A DNA stretch of 64,000 nt, taken from Streptomyces sp. WAC05374 (lineage in GTDB: Bacteria; Actinomycetota; Actinomycetes; Streptomycetales; Streptomycetaceae). The notes under the pieces were generated by a model, which did not search any database, had not been told where the DNA came from, and worked only from the letters and a program-made list of their open reading frames with translations. The stretch covers positions 248,001 through 312,000 of the forward strand of contig NZ_SMNQ01000003.1 in NCBI RefSeq assembly GCF_004353505.1, written 5' to 3'. This document shows, piece by piece, positions 23,858 to 32,178 of the stretch (position 1 is the stretch's first letter; the number at the start of each line of letters is the position of its first letter). A program made the translations under genes and the position numbers.

Positions 23858-24904
23858 ATGAGTCCGCTGCACCTATCTGTCACCGCTGTCCTGCTTGTTG
23901 CGGGGATCCTGCTACAGATTTGGGCGTCTGCTCCCGATCGGGCTGATCGCCAACATGCCCTACACCTTCCGGTAATTCTCCTGTACTCACTTTCGGCGGC
24001 GCTTTTTTTGTTCTCGGTGTTTCCCGACTCTCTAACCGAGGGGAAGGCATTGGGGTTTGGCCTCGGAGGGGCTGCGGGGTTCGCCGCATTCTTTATGCTG
24101 GCTTCCTTTACGTGGCTCTCCAGGACGCGTCAACGTGACGAGCTGGCGGCGCAGTTGCAAAGGGTGAGTCGAGAGAACGACGCTCTGCGTAACGAGCTAG
24201 CAGGCAACAGTCTTATCGAAGGCAAGCCACGGCCTCTAACTCAGTGTATCCGGTATGAACTCCCCTTAAGCGGTCAGCGGCGCCATCGAATCGGGATGAT
24301 CACCGGGAACTTGGCTAACGTTCTAGGGATCGACGTGTGGGTCAATCCAGAGAACACCCGGATGGAAATGTCTCGGGTCGATGAGCCCACGATCTCTGCG
24401 ACAATCCGTTACCACGGCGGCCGTAGGGATTCTGGTGGGCAGCTGACTCACGACACGATCGCTCTTGAGCTAGCCGAATGCATGGCTGGCCGTACGCACG
24501 TTTCGGCGGGGCAAGTCTTTCTGACTGGGTCCGGGGAGTTGAACGAAAGCAACCAAGTTCGCCGTATCGCACACGTAGCTGCAGTCGAAGGAGAACCGGG
24601 GGCAGGTTATCGCCAAGTCGTGGATTTGGAACGATGCGTTCGAAATGTCCTTATCGAAACAGATCGGCTCGCCGCTGCAGGCGAGGAGCTGCGAACGGTT
24701 GTCTTGCCGCTGCTTGGAACCGGAGGAGGAAATAGTGATTTGCAAAAGACAGTGGAAACCCTACTGGCAGCGACAGTGGAATATTTCCGGTTGCGCCCTA
24801 ACTCACGCATTCGCGTGGTCTATCTTCTGGCTTACACAGACGCACAATCCGCCGTGTGTAAAGCAGCGCTGGATACCTATCGCGAGGGCCAATCGGAACG
24901 CTAG
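23858..24904 (+). CDS. Membrane-anchored macro-domain protein (type II Thoeris ThsA-like)
   Basis: 348-aa protein. Residues 1-90 contain three hydrophobic segments (SVTAVLLVAGILLQIWA, LPVILLYSLSAALFLFSVF, GLGGAAGFAAFFMLASFTWL). A short coiled coil follows (RDELAAQLQRVSRENDALRN, about residues 94-113). Residues 150-340 look like a macro domain: DVWVNPENTRMEM at the VNAAN position, GQVFLTGSGEL, RRIAHVAAVEGEP and VVLPLLGTGGGN at the second loop. This architecture is that of the TM-macro effector of type II Thoeris, which senses ADP-ribose-type signals. No TIR gene is nearby. Lower GC than the genome. Confidence 0.75.
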   Translation: MSPLHLSVTAVLLVAGILLQIWASAPDRADRQHALHLPVILLYSLSAALFLFSVFPDSLTEGKALGFGLGGAAGFAAFFMLASFTWLSRTRQRDELAAQLQRVSRENDALRNELAGNSLIEGKPRPLTQCIRYELPLSGQRRHRIGMITGNLANVLGIDVWVNPENTRMEMSRVDEPTISATIRYHGGRRDSGGQLTHDTIALELAECMAGRTHVSAGQVFLTGSGELNESNQVRRIAHVAAVEGEPGAGYRQVVDLERCVRNVLIETDRLAAAGEELRTVVLPLLGTGGGNSDLQKTVETLLAATVEYFRLRPNSRIRVVYLLAYTDAQSAVCKAALDTYREGQSER

Positions 24905-25389
24905 GTTATGACAGGGTAGGTCGGGTAACCATACTTGAGATCTCCTGTGCTGCCCCGAGGGCCGACCGAGCCGCACCAGACGCATGCCGGATCTGCCGGG
25001 AAATAATGGGGAATACCAGCACTCACACCGCGGCCACCTGGACCGGCGACTCTCCGCCGCAGGTCAGCCGCAAAGCGGGCCCTAGATCACCCCGGCTTCC
25101 CAAGCTCATAGCTCACGCTCCGTCGTGACGGAGCCGGCCGTCGCGGGTTGCTCTGGTTGACGGAGCAAGCCAGTAGCGTGGCTGGGGCCGGTGGGGGTGC
25201 AGCGGGCATACGCGCGCCTGGTCGGTCAGCGCACCCGCCATCGTGGCTGACTGTCGTCGGCTGGGGTTCGTGCCACAACCGTGCCAGATGCAGGGGTCAG
25301 CCACAGTCAACACCAGTGACCCGCGGGCGAGTAGCCGCCCGCTTCCTCGGCCGGCGAAGCCGCAGCTCAGCCCGCAGATCACCCAGCCT
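24905..25389. other. Right arm of the element, non-coding
   Basis: 485 bp without a supportable gene. It contains a perfect inverted repeat GCTCCGTC-GT-GACGGAGC at 25117-25134, which may be a terminator or protein site, and TGCCAC-type repeats at 25271-25287 that match those near attL. Confidence 0.5.
25271..25287. promoter_or_regulatory. Putative integrase arm-binding sites, right
   Basis: TGCCAC (25271) and TGCCAG (25282) are 11 bp apart, about 100 bp before attR, mirroring the four copies beside attL. Confidence 0.45.
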
Positions 25390-25434
25390 CTCTCCTAAAG
25401 CGGGTGTCGCAGGTTCGAATCCTGCCGGGGGCAC
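25390..25434. repeat. attR, 45-bp direct repeat (right end of element)
   Basis: Identical to 15265-15309. It carries only the 3' part of the tRNA gene, so it is not a second tRNA. Confidence 0.92.
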
Positions 25435-25441
25435 CAGCCAA

Positions 25442-25473
25442 AAGGCCCCGGACCGATCATGGTCCGGGGCCTT
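25442..25473. terminator. Original tRNA-Arg terminator, displaced by the element
   Basis: Strong hairpin AAGGCCCCGGACC / GGTCCGGGGCCTT with a 6-base loop, 8 bp after attR. It would have followed the tRNA directly before the insertion. Confidence 0.85.
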
Positions 25474-25665
25474 CACCGTCCGGCCGGGCCACCCCGGAGG
25501 CGGCCGGCCCGTGCGGGCTTTCGACCGCAGCGGGCGTTTGCGCCCCGAGCCATGCCGGGCGCACATACGCGGGCGCCGTCGACCAGGCTCCGCCCCTCTT
25601 CATCGGGTCCCGCGTGGCAGTGCCACGATGAGACCAGTGCCCCCAGATGACGGAGCGAGTCGCAC

Positions 25666-25890
25666 GTGACCGAGCAGCAGCAGGGACCCGGGCCGGAAGG
25701 GCCGGAGGAGGCGCGACGGCGGCGGGCCGGGGTCGCGGCGTTCGTCGTGGGGATGGTCGGCACGCTCGCCTTCTTCGCGTTCTTTCCGGGGCTGCCGCAC
25801 GTCATCGACTGGGGCGCCATCCTCGTGGCCCTCGTCGTGGGTGGGCTGGCTCGGTGGGGGTGTCGGGTGTGGGTCACGCGCGGCAGGTGA
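25666..25890 (+). CDS. Small two-TM membrane protein
   Basis: 74-aa hypothetical protein. A hydrophilic Gln/Pro/Arg-rich N-terminus is followed by two hydrophobic segments (GVAAFVVGMVGTLAFFAFF and WGAILVALVVGGLARWG). The GTG at 25666 has GGAG about 10 nt ahead. It ends overlapping the 3' end of the convergent gene by 17 bp. No family recognised; it is the first chromosomal gene beyond the element. Confidence 0.6.
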   Translation: MTEQQQGPGPEGPEEARRRRAGVAAFVVGMVGTLAFFAFFPGLPHVIDWGAILVALVVGGLARWGCRVWVTRGR

Positions 25891-26563
25891 GGCGGAGTTG
25901 GGCCGCGGCGTGGTGGGCGCCGGTGAGGGTGGAGGTGCCCCAGTCGAGGCCGCGGTCGGTGAGGTGGACCGTGAAGGTGGGGGACTTGACCGGGTAGGTG
26001 CCGACCTGGACCAGGGTGCCGCGGTGGACGGGCTGGCGGACGCCGAAGGCGGCGTAGGTGGACGTGGGGTCGTCCGGGTCGGCGAGCACGCGGTAGACGG
26101 TCGGGTTTCCGGCGACATCGATGTCGCGGGGGCCCTTCGGGACGAAGACCGCCAGCGCGCACCGCTCGTAGTCGTCGCCGACCGGCCAGGTCCACGTCGC
26201 CGTGCCCGTACCGTCCCGGTCCCGGCTGCCCGACATGGGCAGGGCGGTGAACCGGCCGTCGCAGCCGCCGCCCCGGAAGCCGCCGGAGGGCACCGTGTAC
26301 CAGGCGGCGTCGCCGTTCTCGACCCGGCCCTGTTCCCGGTATGTCGTGTCGGTCTCGCACCCGGGGCCCGCCCAGACGGTGTACGTGGACGGGCGCGTCG
26401 GGGCGATGAGGGACGGAAGGTTCCGTTCCGGTAGCCGCTCGTCCGGGGTCCGGCCCGGACCCGGGTCCGGGTGTGCCTCGCCGCCCAGGAGGCTCACCGC
26501 CGCGAACAGGCAGCCTCCGGCCACGACGAAGCCCGCTGCCAGCACAGTTCGTACGCTCGCCAT
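25874..26563 (-). CDS. Secreted or membrane-anchored hypothetical protein
   Basis: 229-aa protein. The N-terminus SVRTVLAAGFVVAGGCLFAAVSLL is a signal peptide or anchor. The rest is a Gly/Thr-rich extracellular part with four cysteines (GPGCETDT, GGGCDGRF, YERCALAVF, RLTCRA) that could form two disulfides. No domain recognised. It lies downstream of the large membrane protein gene on the same strand with a 41-bp gap and could be cotranscribed with it. Confidence 0.7.
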   Translation of the reverse strand: MASVRTVLAAGFVVAGGCLFAAVSLLGGEAHPDPGPGRTPDERLPERNLPSLIAPTRPSTYTVWAGPGCETDTTYREQGRVENGDAAWYTVPSGGFRGGGCDGRFTALPMSGSRDRDGTGTATWTWPVGDDYERCALAVFVPKGPRDIDVAGNPTVYRVLADPDDPTSTYAAFGVRQPVHRGTLVQVGTYPVKSPTFTVHLTDRGLDWGTSTLTGAHHAAAQLRLTCRA

Positions 26564-26604
26564 GCCGGACCACTATGCAGCGCGACTCCCGGTAACCGTG
26601 AGGG

Positions 26605-28545
26605 TCAGCGCAGTTCCTCCGGGCACGCGGTGCCGCGCGGGAAGATCTTGTACGGTGCGGCCAGCCGGTACACCCCCGGTTTCGGCGCGAGCAGCTCGGT
26701 CCACTCGTCGCCCTCCCGGTCCTCCTCCGCCTTCAGCAGGCAGCCGTGCAGGTTGAGATAGGTCCTGGGGCCCTCCTCCCGCTCCTGCGACTCCCGCGTC
26801 TCCTGCGGCGGCTCCACCTTCTTGCCGTCCTCGTCGAGGAGCGCCAGCCAGGGCGAGTACGGTACGCGGATCAGCACCCGGCCCGCCGTGCGCACCCTGA
26901 TCGTCACCTCGCCGGCGCCCGCCCGGTCCACCGTCGCCGGCGGATCGGCCAGCGGGGTCGGGTCCTCCACCGCGAACAGCCGCCAGTTGGCGTCGGACCA
27001 CACCGGCCGCAGGTACGGCTGGCCGTCCTTGACGAGCTCCGCCTCCTGCTCGGCGCCGGTGTCCGGGTCGCCCTTGGGGAGCACCACGTAGTGGACCGCC
27101 CAGCGGTGCAGCCAGTCGCGGTAGGTGGCGGAGTTGAGGGTGTCGTCGTAGAAGACCGGGTTGCGCTCCATGTCCGCCTGGCGGTTCCAGCCGCGCGCCA
27201 GGTTGATGTACGGCGCCAGCGCCGACGCCTCCCGGTGGCTGCGCGCGGGAACCACCTCCACCCGCGCCTTCTCCGCGCCGAGCTGCTGCAACTGGTTGAT
27301 CAGCGGCGCCGCCTCGCGCGCCCACGCCGCGTCGGGCGCGGTACGGACGATGTCGTCGGCGCTCTTGAACCCGATCCACCCGTTGAGGACGGTGAAGGCG
27401 ACGACCAGGGCGTACCACCTGCGGGTGCGGCGCGCGGTGTACGGCAGGGCCGCCAGCAGCACGACGCCCGCGAACAGCATCGGCAGCCGGGACACGTTCG
27501 ACCCGATCTGCGAGTCGATCAGCCAGGTGAGCAGCGTGCCGAGCGCGTACACCGCCGCGCCGGTGCGCACCGTGCGCCACTCCCGCGGCACGAGGACGAA
27601 GACGAGCACCCCGAAGCCGAACGGCAGCATCGTCGACGCGAACGACATCGGCTGCGTACCCGAGAAGGGGAACAGCCACGACGACAGGGCCACCACCGCG
27701 ACCGGCGCGAGACCGAGCGCGTACGCCCCGGGGCGCCGCTTGTTGAGGAACAGCGCCGCCGCCGCGACCCCCAGGAACAGCCCGGCCACCGGACTCGCCG
27801 CCGTCGCCAGCCCGGCCAGCGGCGCCGCGACGACCGCCTTGGCCCACCGTTTCCGCCGCCACCGGTACGGCCAGCAGAACACCGCCGCCACCGCGCCCAG
27901 CGCGAACGTCATGCCGAGCCCGAACGTCACCCGGCCGGACAGCGCGTTGCACAGGAACGCGAACACCCCGGCGAGCGCGCACGCCGTCGGATTGCGCACG
28001 GCCCGCACCCTGACCAGGATCAGCGCGGTCAGCGCGGCGGACGCCGTACCGGCGATCATCATCGTCGTACGCACGCCGAGCAGCGACATCAGGTACGGCG
28101 ACACGACGCTGTACGACACCGGGTGCATCCCGCCGTACCACGCCAGGTTGTACGCGGAGTCCGGGTGCCGTCCCACGAACTCCGCCCACGCGTCCTGCGC
28201 GGCGAGGTCGCCCCCGCTGTTCGCGAAGACGAAGAACCACACGACGTGCGTGAGCGCGGCGAGCCCGGTGGCGACGGTGACGGGGTGGCGGAGGAACGAG
28301 GGGTCCCGCGGAGCGGTCCCCGCCGCGCCGGGGGCGTCGGGCGCGTCCCGCTCCCCCACCTGTCGCCTTATTCGCGCCCGCGAAGCGGCGGCGCCTTCCG
28401 CGCGGACCGGCTCGGCGCCGGCCGGGTCCGTCCGGACCGGCTCGCTGCTGATCGGCTCGACGCGGACCGGGTCCGCCCGGGGCGGCTCCGTACTGATCGG
28501 ATCTACGCGGGCCGGCTCGGCGCTCGTCGGCTCAGTGGTCGTCAC
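26605..28545 (-). CDS. Large polytopic membrane protein with Pro/Glu-rich N-terminus
   Basis: 646-aa predicted inner-membrane protein. The first ~75 residues are a low-complexity Glu-Pro-Arg-Ser repeat (EPARVDPISTEPPRADPVRV...). Around ten hydrophobic helices follow (THVVWFFVFA to LLAALPYTA), then a C-terminal non-membrane domain of about 230 residues. The layout recalls GT-C glycosyltransferases, but no catalytic Asp motif was firmly identified. The GTG at 28545 was chosen as the likeliest start; the frame is open for 26 more codons. It precedes the secreted protein gene and follows, on the same strand, the D-Ala-D-Ala carboxypeptidase, so a cell-envelope role is plausible. Confidence 0.7.
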   Translation of the reverse strand: MTTTEPTSAEPARVDPISTEPPRADPVRVEPISSEPVRTDPAGAEPVRAEGAAASRARIRRQVGERDAPDAPGAAGTAPRDPSFLRHPVTVATGLAALTHVVWFFVFANSGGDLAAQDAWAEFVGRHPDSAYNLAWYGGMHPVSYSVVSPYLMSLLGVRTTMMIAGTASAALTALILVRVRAVRNPTACALAGVFAFLCNALSGRVTFGLGMTFALGAVAAVFCWPYRWRRKRWAKAVVAAPLAGLATAASPVAGLFLGVAAAALFLNKRRPGAYALGLAPVAVVALSSWLFPFSGTQPMSFASTMLPFGFGVLVFVLVPREWRTVRTGAAVYALGTLLTWLIDSQIGSNVSRLPMLFAGVVLLAALPYTARRTRRWYALVVAFTVLNGWIGFKSADDIVRTAPDAAWAREAAPLINQLQQLGAEKARVEVVPARSHREASALAPYINLARGWNRQADMERNPVFYDDTLNSATYRDWLHRWAVHYVVLPKGDPDTGAEQEAELVKDGQPYLRPVWSDANWRLFAVEDPTPLADPPATVDRAGAGEVTIRVRTAGRVLIRVPYSPWLALLDEDGKKVEPPQETRESQEREEGPRTYLNLHGCLLKAEEDREGDEWTELLAPKPGVYRLAAPYKIFPRGTACPEELR

Positions 28546-28654
28546 TGTGGCTCTCTGCTCTCTGCGTCGTCCCCCACACCCTTGCCACGTGCTGTCCGCG
28601 AAGACGTCGTCCCGGCGCTTCACGTTGCCCGGACGTGTCCGGACGCTAACACGG

Positions 28655-28680
28655 GGGCGCCCCGGAAATCCGGGGCGCCC
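28655..28680. terminator. Terminator of the carboxypeptidase gene
   Basis: Hairpin GGGCGCCCCGG / CCGGGGCGCCC with a short AAAT loop, just after the carboxypeptidase stop on the minus strand. Confidence 0.85.
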
Positions 28681-28689
28681 AGGGCGGTT

Positions 28690-31008
28690 TCAGCCGAGAC
28701 GGGTCAGCTTGTCACCGAGGCCCGGTTCGACCAGGGCGCTCCGCAGAGCCACCGGTACCCGTACCTGGCTGGCGCCCTCGCCCACGGTGAGGACACCGAC
28801 CTGCGTGCCGGCGGGCGCCGAGTGCGGCAGTGCGCGGCCGTTGTTGCTGAGCTCCAGCTTCACCGTCAGCCCCGACCAGCCGACGACCGTCACGTCCTTG
28901 GCCGCGACCACCGGGGTCCGGCCGCCGAGACCGTCGTCGACGTGGCCGACCACGTCGCCCTTCTTGACGACCGTCTGGTTCTCCAGCAGCTCCTGCGTGG
29001 CGAGCATCGCTTCCTTGCTGGCCGCGATCGCGCTGCCGAGGATCGGCGTCTTGTACTGGGCCAGGACGGCTCCGACGATGAGCTGGTCCGTGTCGCCGAC
29101 CTGCTTGTGCGCGGCGAACAGCAGGTTGCCGCCCGCCTTGGTGGTGCTGCCGGTCTTGATGCCGAGCGCGCCGTCGTACGGGACGAGATCGTTGTAGTTG
29201 CGCCACTTCTTGCCGGACGGGTCGGTCCACTGCGGCATCTTGGTGATCTCCAGCAGGGCGGGGATCTCCACCAGTTTCTCGCCCAGCTTCACCTGGTCCT
29301 CGGCGGAGCTGACCGTGGTGTGGTTCAGGCCCGAGGGGTCGGTGTAGGTGGTGTTCTTCATCCCCAGTTCCTTGGCCGTGTCGTTCATCTTCTTGACGAA
29401 CGCGGCCTCGGAGCCGGCGTCCCAGCGCGCGAGCAGCCGGGCGATGTTGTTGGCGGACGGGATCATGATGGCGGCGAGCGCGTCGAACTCCGAGATCTTG
29501 TCGCCGGCCTTCACCGTGTTGAGCGTCGACTCGTTCTGCGCGTCGTAGCCGCCCTCCTTCTCGGCCAGGGCGTCGATCTCGATCATCTCGCCCTTCTCCC
29601 CCTTCTTCAGGGGGTGCTCCTTGAGGATCACGTACGCGGTCATCGCCTTCGCCACGGACCCGATCGGCACGGGCTTCTGCTCGCCGAACGAGTCGACGGT
29701 GCCGAGGCCCGTCGCCGACATGTAGCCCTGGCCCTCGCCCGGCCACGGCAGGGACGGCTTACCGCCCTTGAAGGAGAAGGACGGCGTGGCCGTCATCGCC
29801 AGGGTGGGCGCCGGCAGCGGCCGTACGAACTGCACGATCGCAAAGATGATCGCGAGGAGGACGACCAGCGGCGTCCAGATCTTGATGCGCCGGACCACCG
29901 TGCGCACCGGGGTCTCCGGCGGGGGCGGCGTGTTCGTCAGCTCGGCGAGCATGTCGAGCGGAGGCCGGGGCGGCAGCGGCTGCTGCCTGGTGCGCTCGGG
30001 CTCGGTCAGCGAGGCGGGCTGCGCGGGCTCGTCCGCCCGCGCGGCCGGGCCGCTCTGGGCGGGAGCGGCCTGGGCGGGAGCGGCGGCGGGCGTGTTGGGC
30101 GGGGTGGGCGCGGGGGCCGGGGCGGGCACGGCCGCCGGGCCCTTCGGCTCGGGCTTCTTCGCGGCCGGGCGTACGTCGTCGGTGCGCAGCGGAACGAACT
30201 TGCTCGTCCGCTCGGCGGCGGACTCCGGCGCGGCGCCCCCGTCCGGCTTCGGGGTGGGCGTGATCGCCTTCAGGGCGGTCGTCGGCTGGTCCACCGGCTT
30301 GCGCTGCACGGCCCGGAACACGGCGGTCGGCTGGTCCACCGCCGGCCCGTCGGCCTTGCGGGGCGTGTCCTCGGACGCGGGGGCGGGGGCGGGGGCGGGG
30401 GTCGGCTTGTCCTTGGGCGCGGGTCCGGGCGCGGATTTGGCCTCGGGCTTGGGCTTGGGCTCGCCCTCCGGCTCGGGCGCGGGCGCGGGGGTCTCGGCGT
30501 CGGGCTCGGCTTCCGCCTCGGCCTCGGGCGCCTCGGCTTCGGCTCCGGACCCGGGCGCGTCGGACTCGGGCGCCTCGGCTTCGGCTCCGGCTTCCGCCTC
30601 GGTCGCGCTCGGCTTGGCCGGGGACGGGGCCTCGGCCGCGACGGGGGTGCCCTCCTCGGGCTCGCCCGGGCTCGCCTCCTCCGTCTCCGCGTCCCGCGAC
30701 GGCTCCTCCGCCCCGCCGGCCGGCTCCGTGCCCCCGGTGGCCGCCTCCGGCTGCTCGCCCTCCCCGGCGGGGTCGTTTCCGCCCGTTCCGGCGGCGCGGG
30801 GCGTGACCCAGGCAGCGACGGCGTCGCGCAGGCGGGCGTCGTTGTCGTCCGGCTCGGTGGCCCGGGGTACCGCCTTGAAGACCGCCGTCGGCTGGTCGAC
30901 CGGCGACTCGGTGTCACCGCGAACGGCGAGCCGCGGATCGCGATCGTCCGATGCCGTCTCCCCCGGCGTTTTCTGCTGCTCCGACTTGTCGGGGGACTCG
31001 CCCGCCAC
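28690..31008 (-). CDS. D-alanyl-D-alanine carboxypeptidase with long disordered N-terminus
   Basis: 772-aa protein in three parts. Residues 1-390 are a disordered, acidic/Pro/Ala-rich cytoplasmic tail with three VDQPT motifs. One TM helix (LVVLLAIIFAIVQFVRPL, about residue 405) follows. The extracellular penicillin-binding domain has SxxK as SVAKAM, SxN as SANN and KTG as KTGST. This is a class C low-molecular-mass PBP that trims the peptidoglycan pentapeptide. The GTG at 31008 has an AAGGAGG SD and is clearly better than the upstream ATG. It diverges from the GOLPH3-like gene. Confidence 0.93.
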   Translation of the reverse strand: MAGESPDKSEQQKTPGETASDDRDPRLAVRGDTESPVDQPTAVFKAVPRATEPDDNDARLRDAVAAWVTPRAAGTGGNDPAGEGEQPEAATGGTEPAGGAEEPSRDAETEEASPGEPEEGTPVAAEAPSPAKPSATEAEAGAEAEAPESDAPGSGAEAEAPEAEAEAEPDAETPAPAPEPEGEPKPKPEAKSAPGPAPKDKPTPAPAPAPASEDTPRKADGPAVDQPTAVFRAVQRKPVDQPTTALKAITPTPKPDGGAAPESAAERTSKFVPLRTDDVRPAAKKPEPKGPAAVPAPAPAPTPPNTPAAAPAQAAPAQSGPAARADEPAQPASLTEPERTRQQPLPPRPPLDMLAELTNTPPPPETPVRTVVRRIKIWTPLVVLLAIIFAIVQFVRPLPAPTLAMTATPSFSFKGGKPSLPWPGEGQGYMSATGLGTVDSFGEQKPVPIGSVAKAMTAYVILKEHPLKKGEKGEMIEIDALAEKEGGYDAQNESTLNTVKAGDKISEFDALAAIMIPSANNIARLLARWDAGSEAAFVKKMNDTAKELGMKNTTYTDPSGLNHTTVSSAEDQVKLGEKLVEIPALLEITKMPQWTDPSGKKWRNYNDLVPYDGALGIKTGSTTKAGGNLLFAAHKQVGDTDQLIVGAVLAQYKTPILGSAIAASKEAMLATQELLENQTVVKKGDVVGHVDDGLGGRTPVVAAKDVTVVGWSGLTVKLELSNNGRALPHSAPAGTQVGVLTVGEGASQVRVPVALRSALVEPGLGDKLTRLG

Positions 31009-31186
31009 CGTGCCTCCTTCAATCAACGCGTTGCCGAAACATGTACCAGTGTCCTGTGTGAGCGCTTGGCACCGGTGCAAGACGAGAACGACATACCTAC
31101 CGGTTCCCGTACGAAGCACCCAGGCGCTCTCGACAGATGAATGTGAGAGGGGTCACCCTGTCATTCATCCACGCGGGGAGGCATGG

Positions 31187-31921
31187 ATGGGCAGGAGCCG
31201 CAGAACACTTCCGGAGGAGCTTCTGCTGCTCGCTCTGGACCCGGCCACGGGTACCACAGCGCAGCCGCAGTCGCTCGACCTCGGCCTGGCCGGAGCACAG
31301 CTAGTGGAGCTGGCTCTGGCGGGACGGATAGCCCCTGACGGGGATCGTATCGCCGTGGTGATGCCACGGCCGACCGGAGATCCGACACTGGACTCCGCGC
31401 TCGAGCTGCTGCGCAGGCGCGGCAGTCCGGTGCGCGCGGTCCACTGGATCGGCGGGCCCCGGCTGGGGCTGCGCCAGACGTATCTCTCGCATCTGGAGCG
31501 CTGCGGCATGGTCCATGCCGTCGAGGGCCAGATGTGCGGGGTGCTGCCGACGACGCGCTACCAGGCGACGGAGACGGCGATCAGCCGGGAGATCAGGGCC
31601 CGGCTGGACAGTGCGATCCGCACCGGTGTACCGCCGGACCCGCGGACCGCGGCGCTCGCCGCACTGGCCCACGCGGTCGGACTCGGCAAGCACCTCTACC
31701 CCGGGAACGAGGGGCGCTCGTCGCGCTCGCGGCTCCGGGACCTGATCAGACACGATCCGATGGGCGGTCTCGTGGCGCACGCCGTGATGGACGTCCAGAA
31801 CGGCGTGGGCGCGCAGCCGCGCCGCAGCCCCGGCTCGGGAGGGGGTGGCCGCCCGGCCACGGCCCTGCCGATCCAGCCGCAGTCACGCAGCGGGTCGATG
31901 GCCCGCGCCGTGGCGCACTGA
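31187..31921 (+). CDS. GOLPH3/VPS74 (GPP34) family protein
   Basis: 244-aa cytoplasmic protein with the GPP34 pattern: start RRTLPEELLLLALDPATGTT, then LDLGLAGAQLVELALAGRIA and later AALAALAHAVGLGKHLYP. In eukaryotes this fold binds phosphoinositides and retains Golgi enzymes; in actinobacteria the role is unknown, perhaps membrane-lipid related. The C-terminal ~40 residues are Gly/Pro-rich and disordered. ATG 31187 has GGGAGG about 7 nt ahead. Divergent from the carboxypeptidase; followed on the same strand by an XRE regulator. Confidence 0.83.
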   Translation: MGRSRRTLPEELLLLALDPATGTTAQPQSLDLGLAGAQLVELALAGRIAPDGDRIAVVMPRPTGDPTLDSALELLRRRGSPVRAVHWIGGPRLGLRQTYLSHLERCGMVHAVEGQMCGVLPTTRYQATETAISREIRARLDSAIRTGVPPDPRTAALAALAHAVGLGKHLYPGNEGRSSRSRLRDLIRHDPMGGLVAHAVMDVQNGVGAQPRRSPGSGGGGRPATALPIQPQSRSGSMARAVAH

Positions 31922-32178
31922 GCACCGACGCTCGACGCCGCACCACGTACCACGCACCAGGCGCACACCCCCAGGGCCCGGTCCGGGAGCCGCAGGAGCG
32001 CGCGGGGCAGCCGTCAACGGCCGCCCCGCGCACTCACGTGTCCCCGCACGTACGTACGCACAGGGGCTCGTGTGGCCATTTTCCAGCGCGCACAGCCCAT
32101 TGGTGGCAGTCTGCTGAGCAGTAGATACGCAGAGCTACGCCAGCTACCGCAGCCAAGCAGCCGGAGGTGCAGTTTCCC

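Larger units (their letters stand above)
15265..25434. mobile_element. Integrated AICE/pSAM2-like element, partly decayed
   Basis: About 10.2 kb bounded by 45-bp att repeats, inserted in the 3' end of tRNA-Arg(CCT). The cargo fits an actinobacterial integrative element: tyrosine integrase at the left end, FtsK-type transfer protein, an SCO3933-like protein, HTH/PP2C/ATPase regulators and an XRE regulator. No RepSA-type replication initiator, excisionase or Spd genes were found; the integrase lacks its N-terminus and the transfer gene looks frameshifted. The part from 21.5 to 25 kb is lower in GC and carries a probable defence cassette. The element may be unable to excise by itself. Confidence 0.88.

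Noticed and set aside
23600..23872. Small minus-strand ORF between the FRG and macro genes
   Set aside because: No SD or homology, composition random; more likely promoter DNA.
25390..25434. Second tRNA-Arg at the right end
   Set aside because: Only the 3' portion is present, without acceptor 5' strand or D arm; it is the att repeat.
26746..31140. Very long plus-strand open frame (1464 codons) opposite the membrane protein and carboxypeptidase
   Set aside because: Arg/Gly/His-rich translation without domains; it mirrors the two clear minus-strand genes, a common artefact of high GC.
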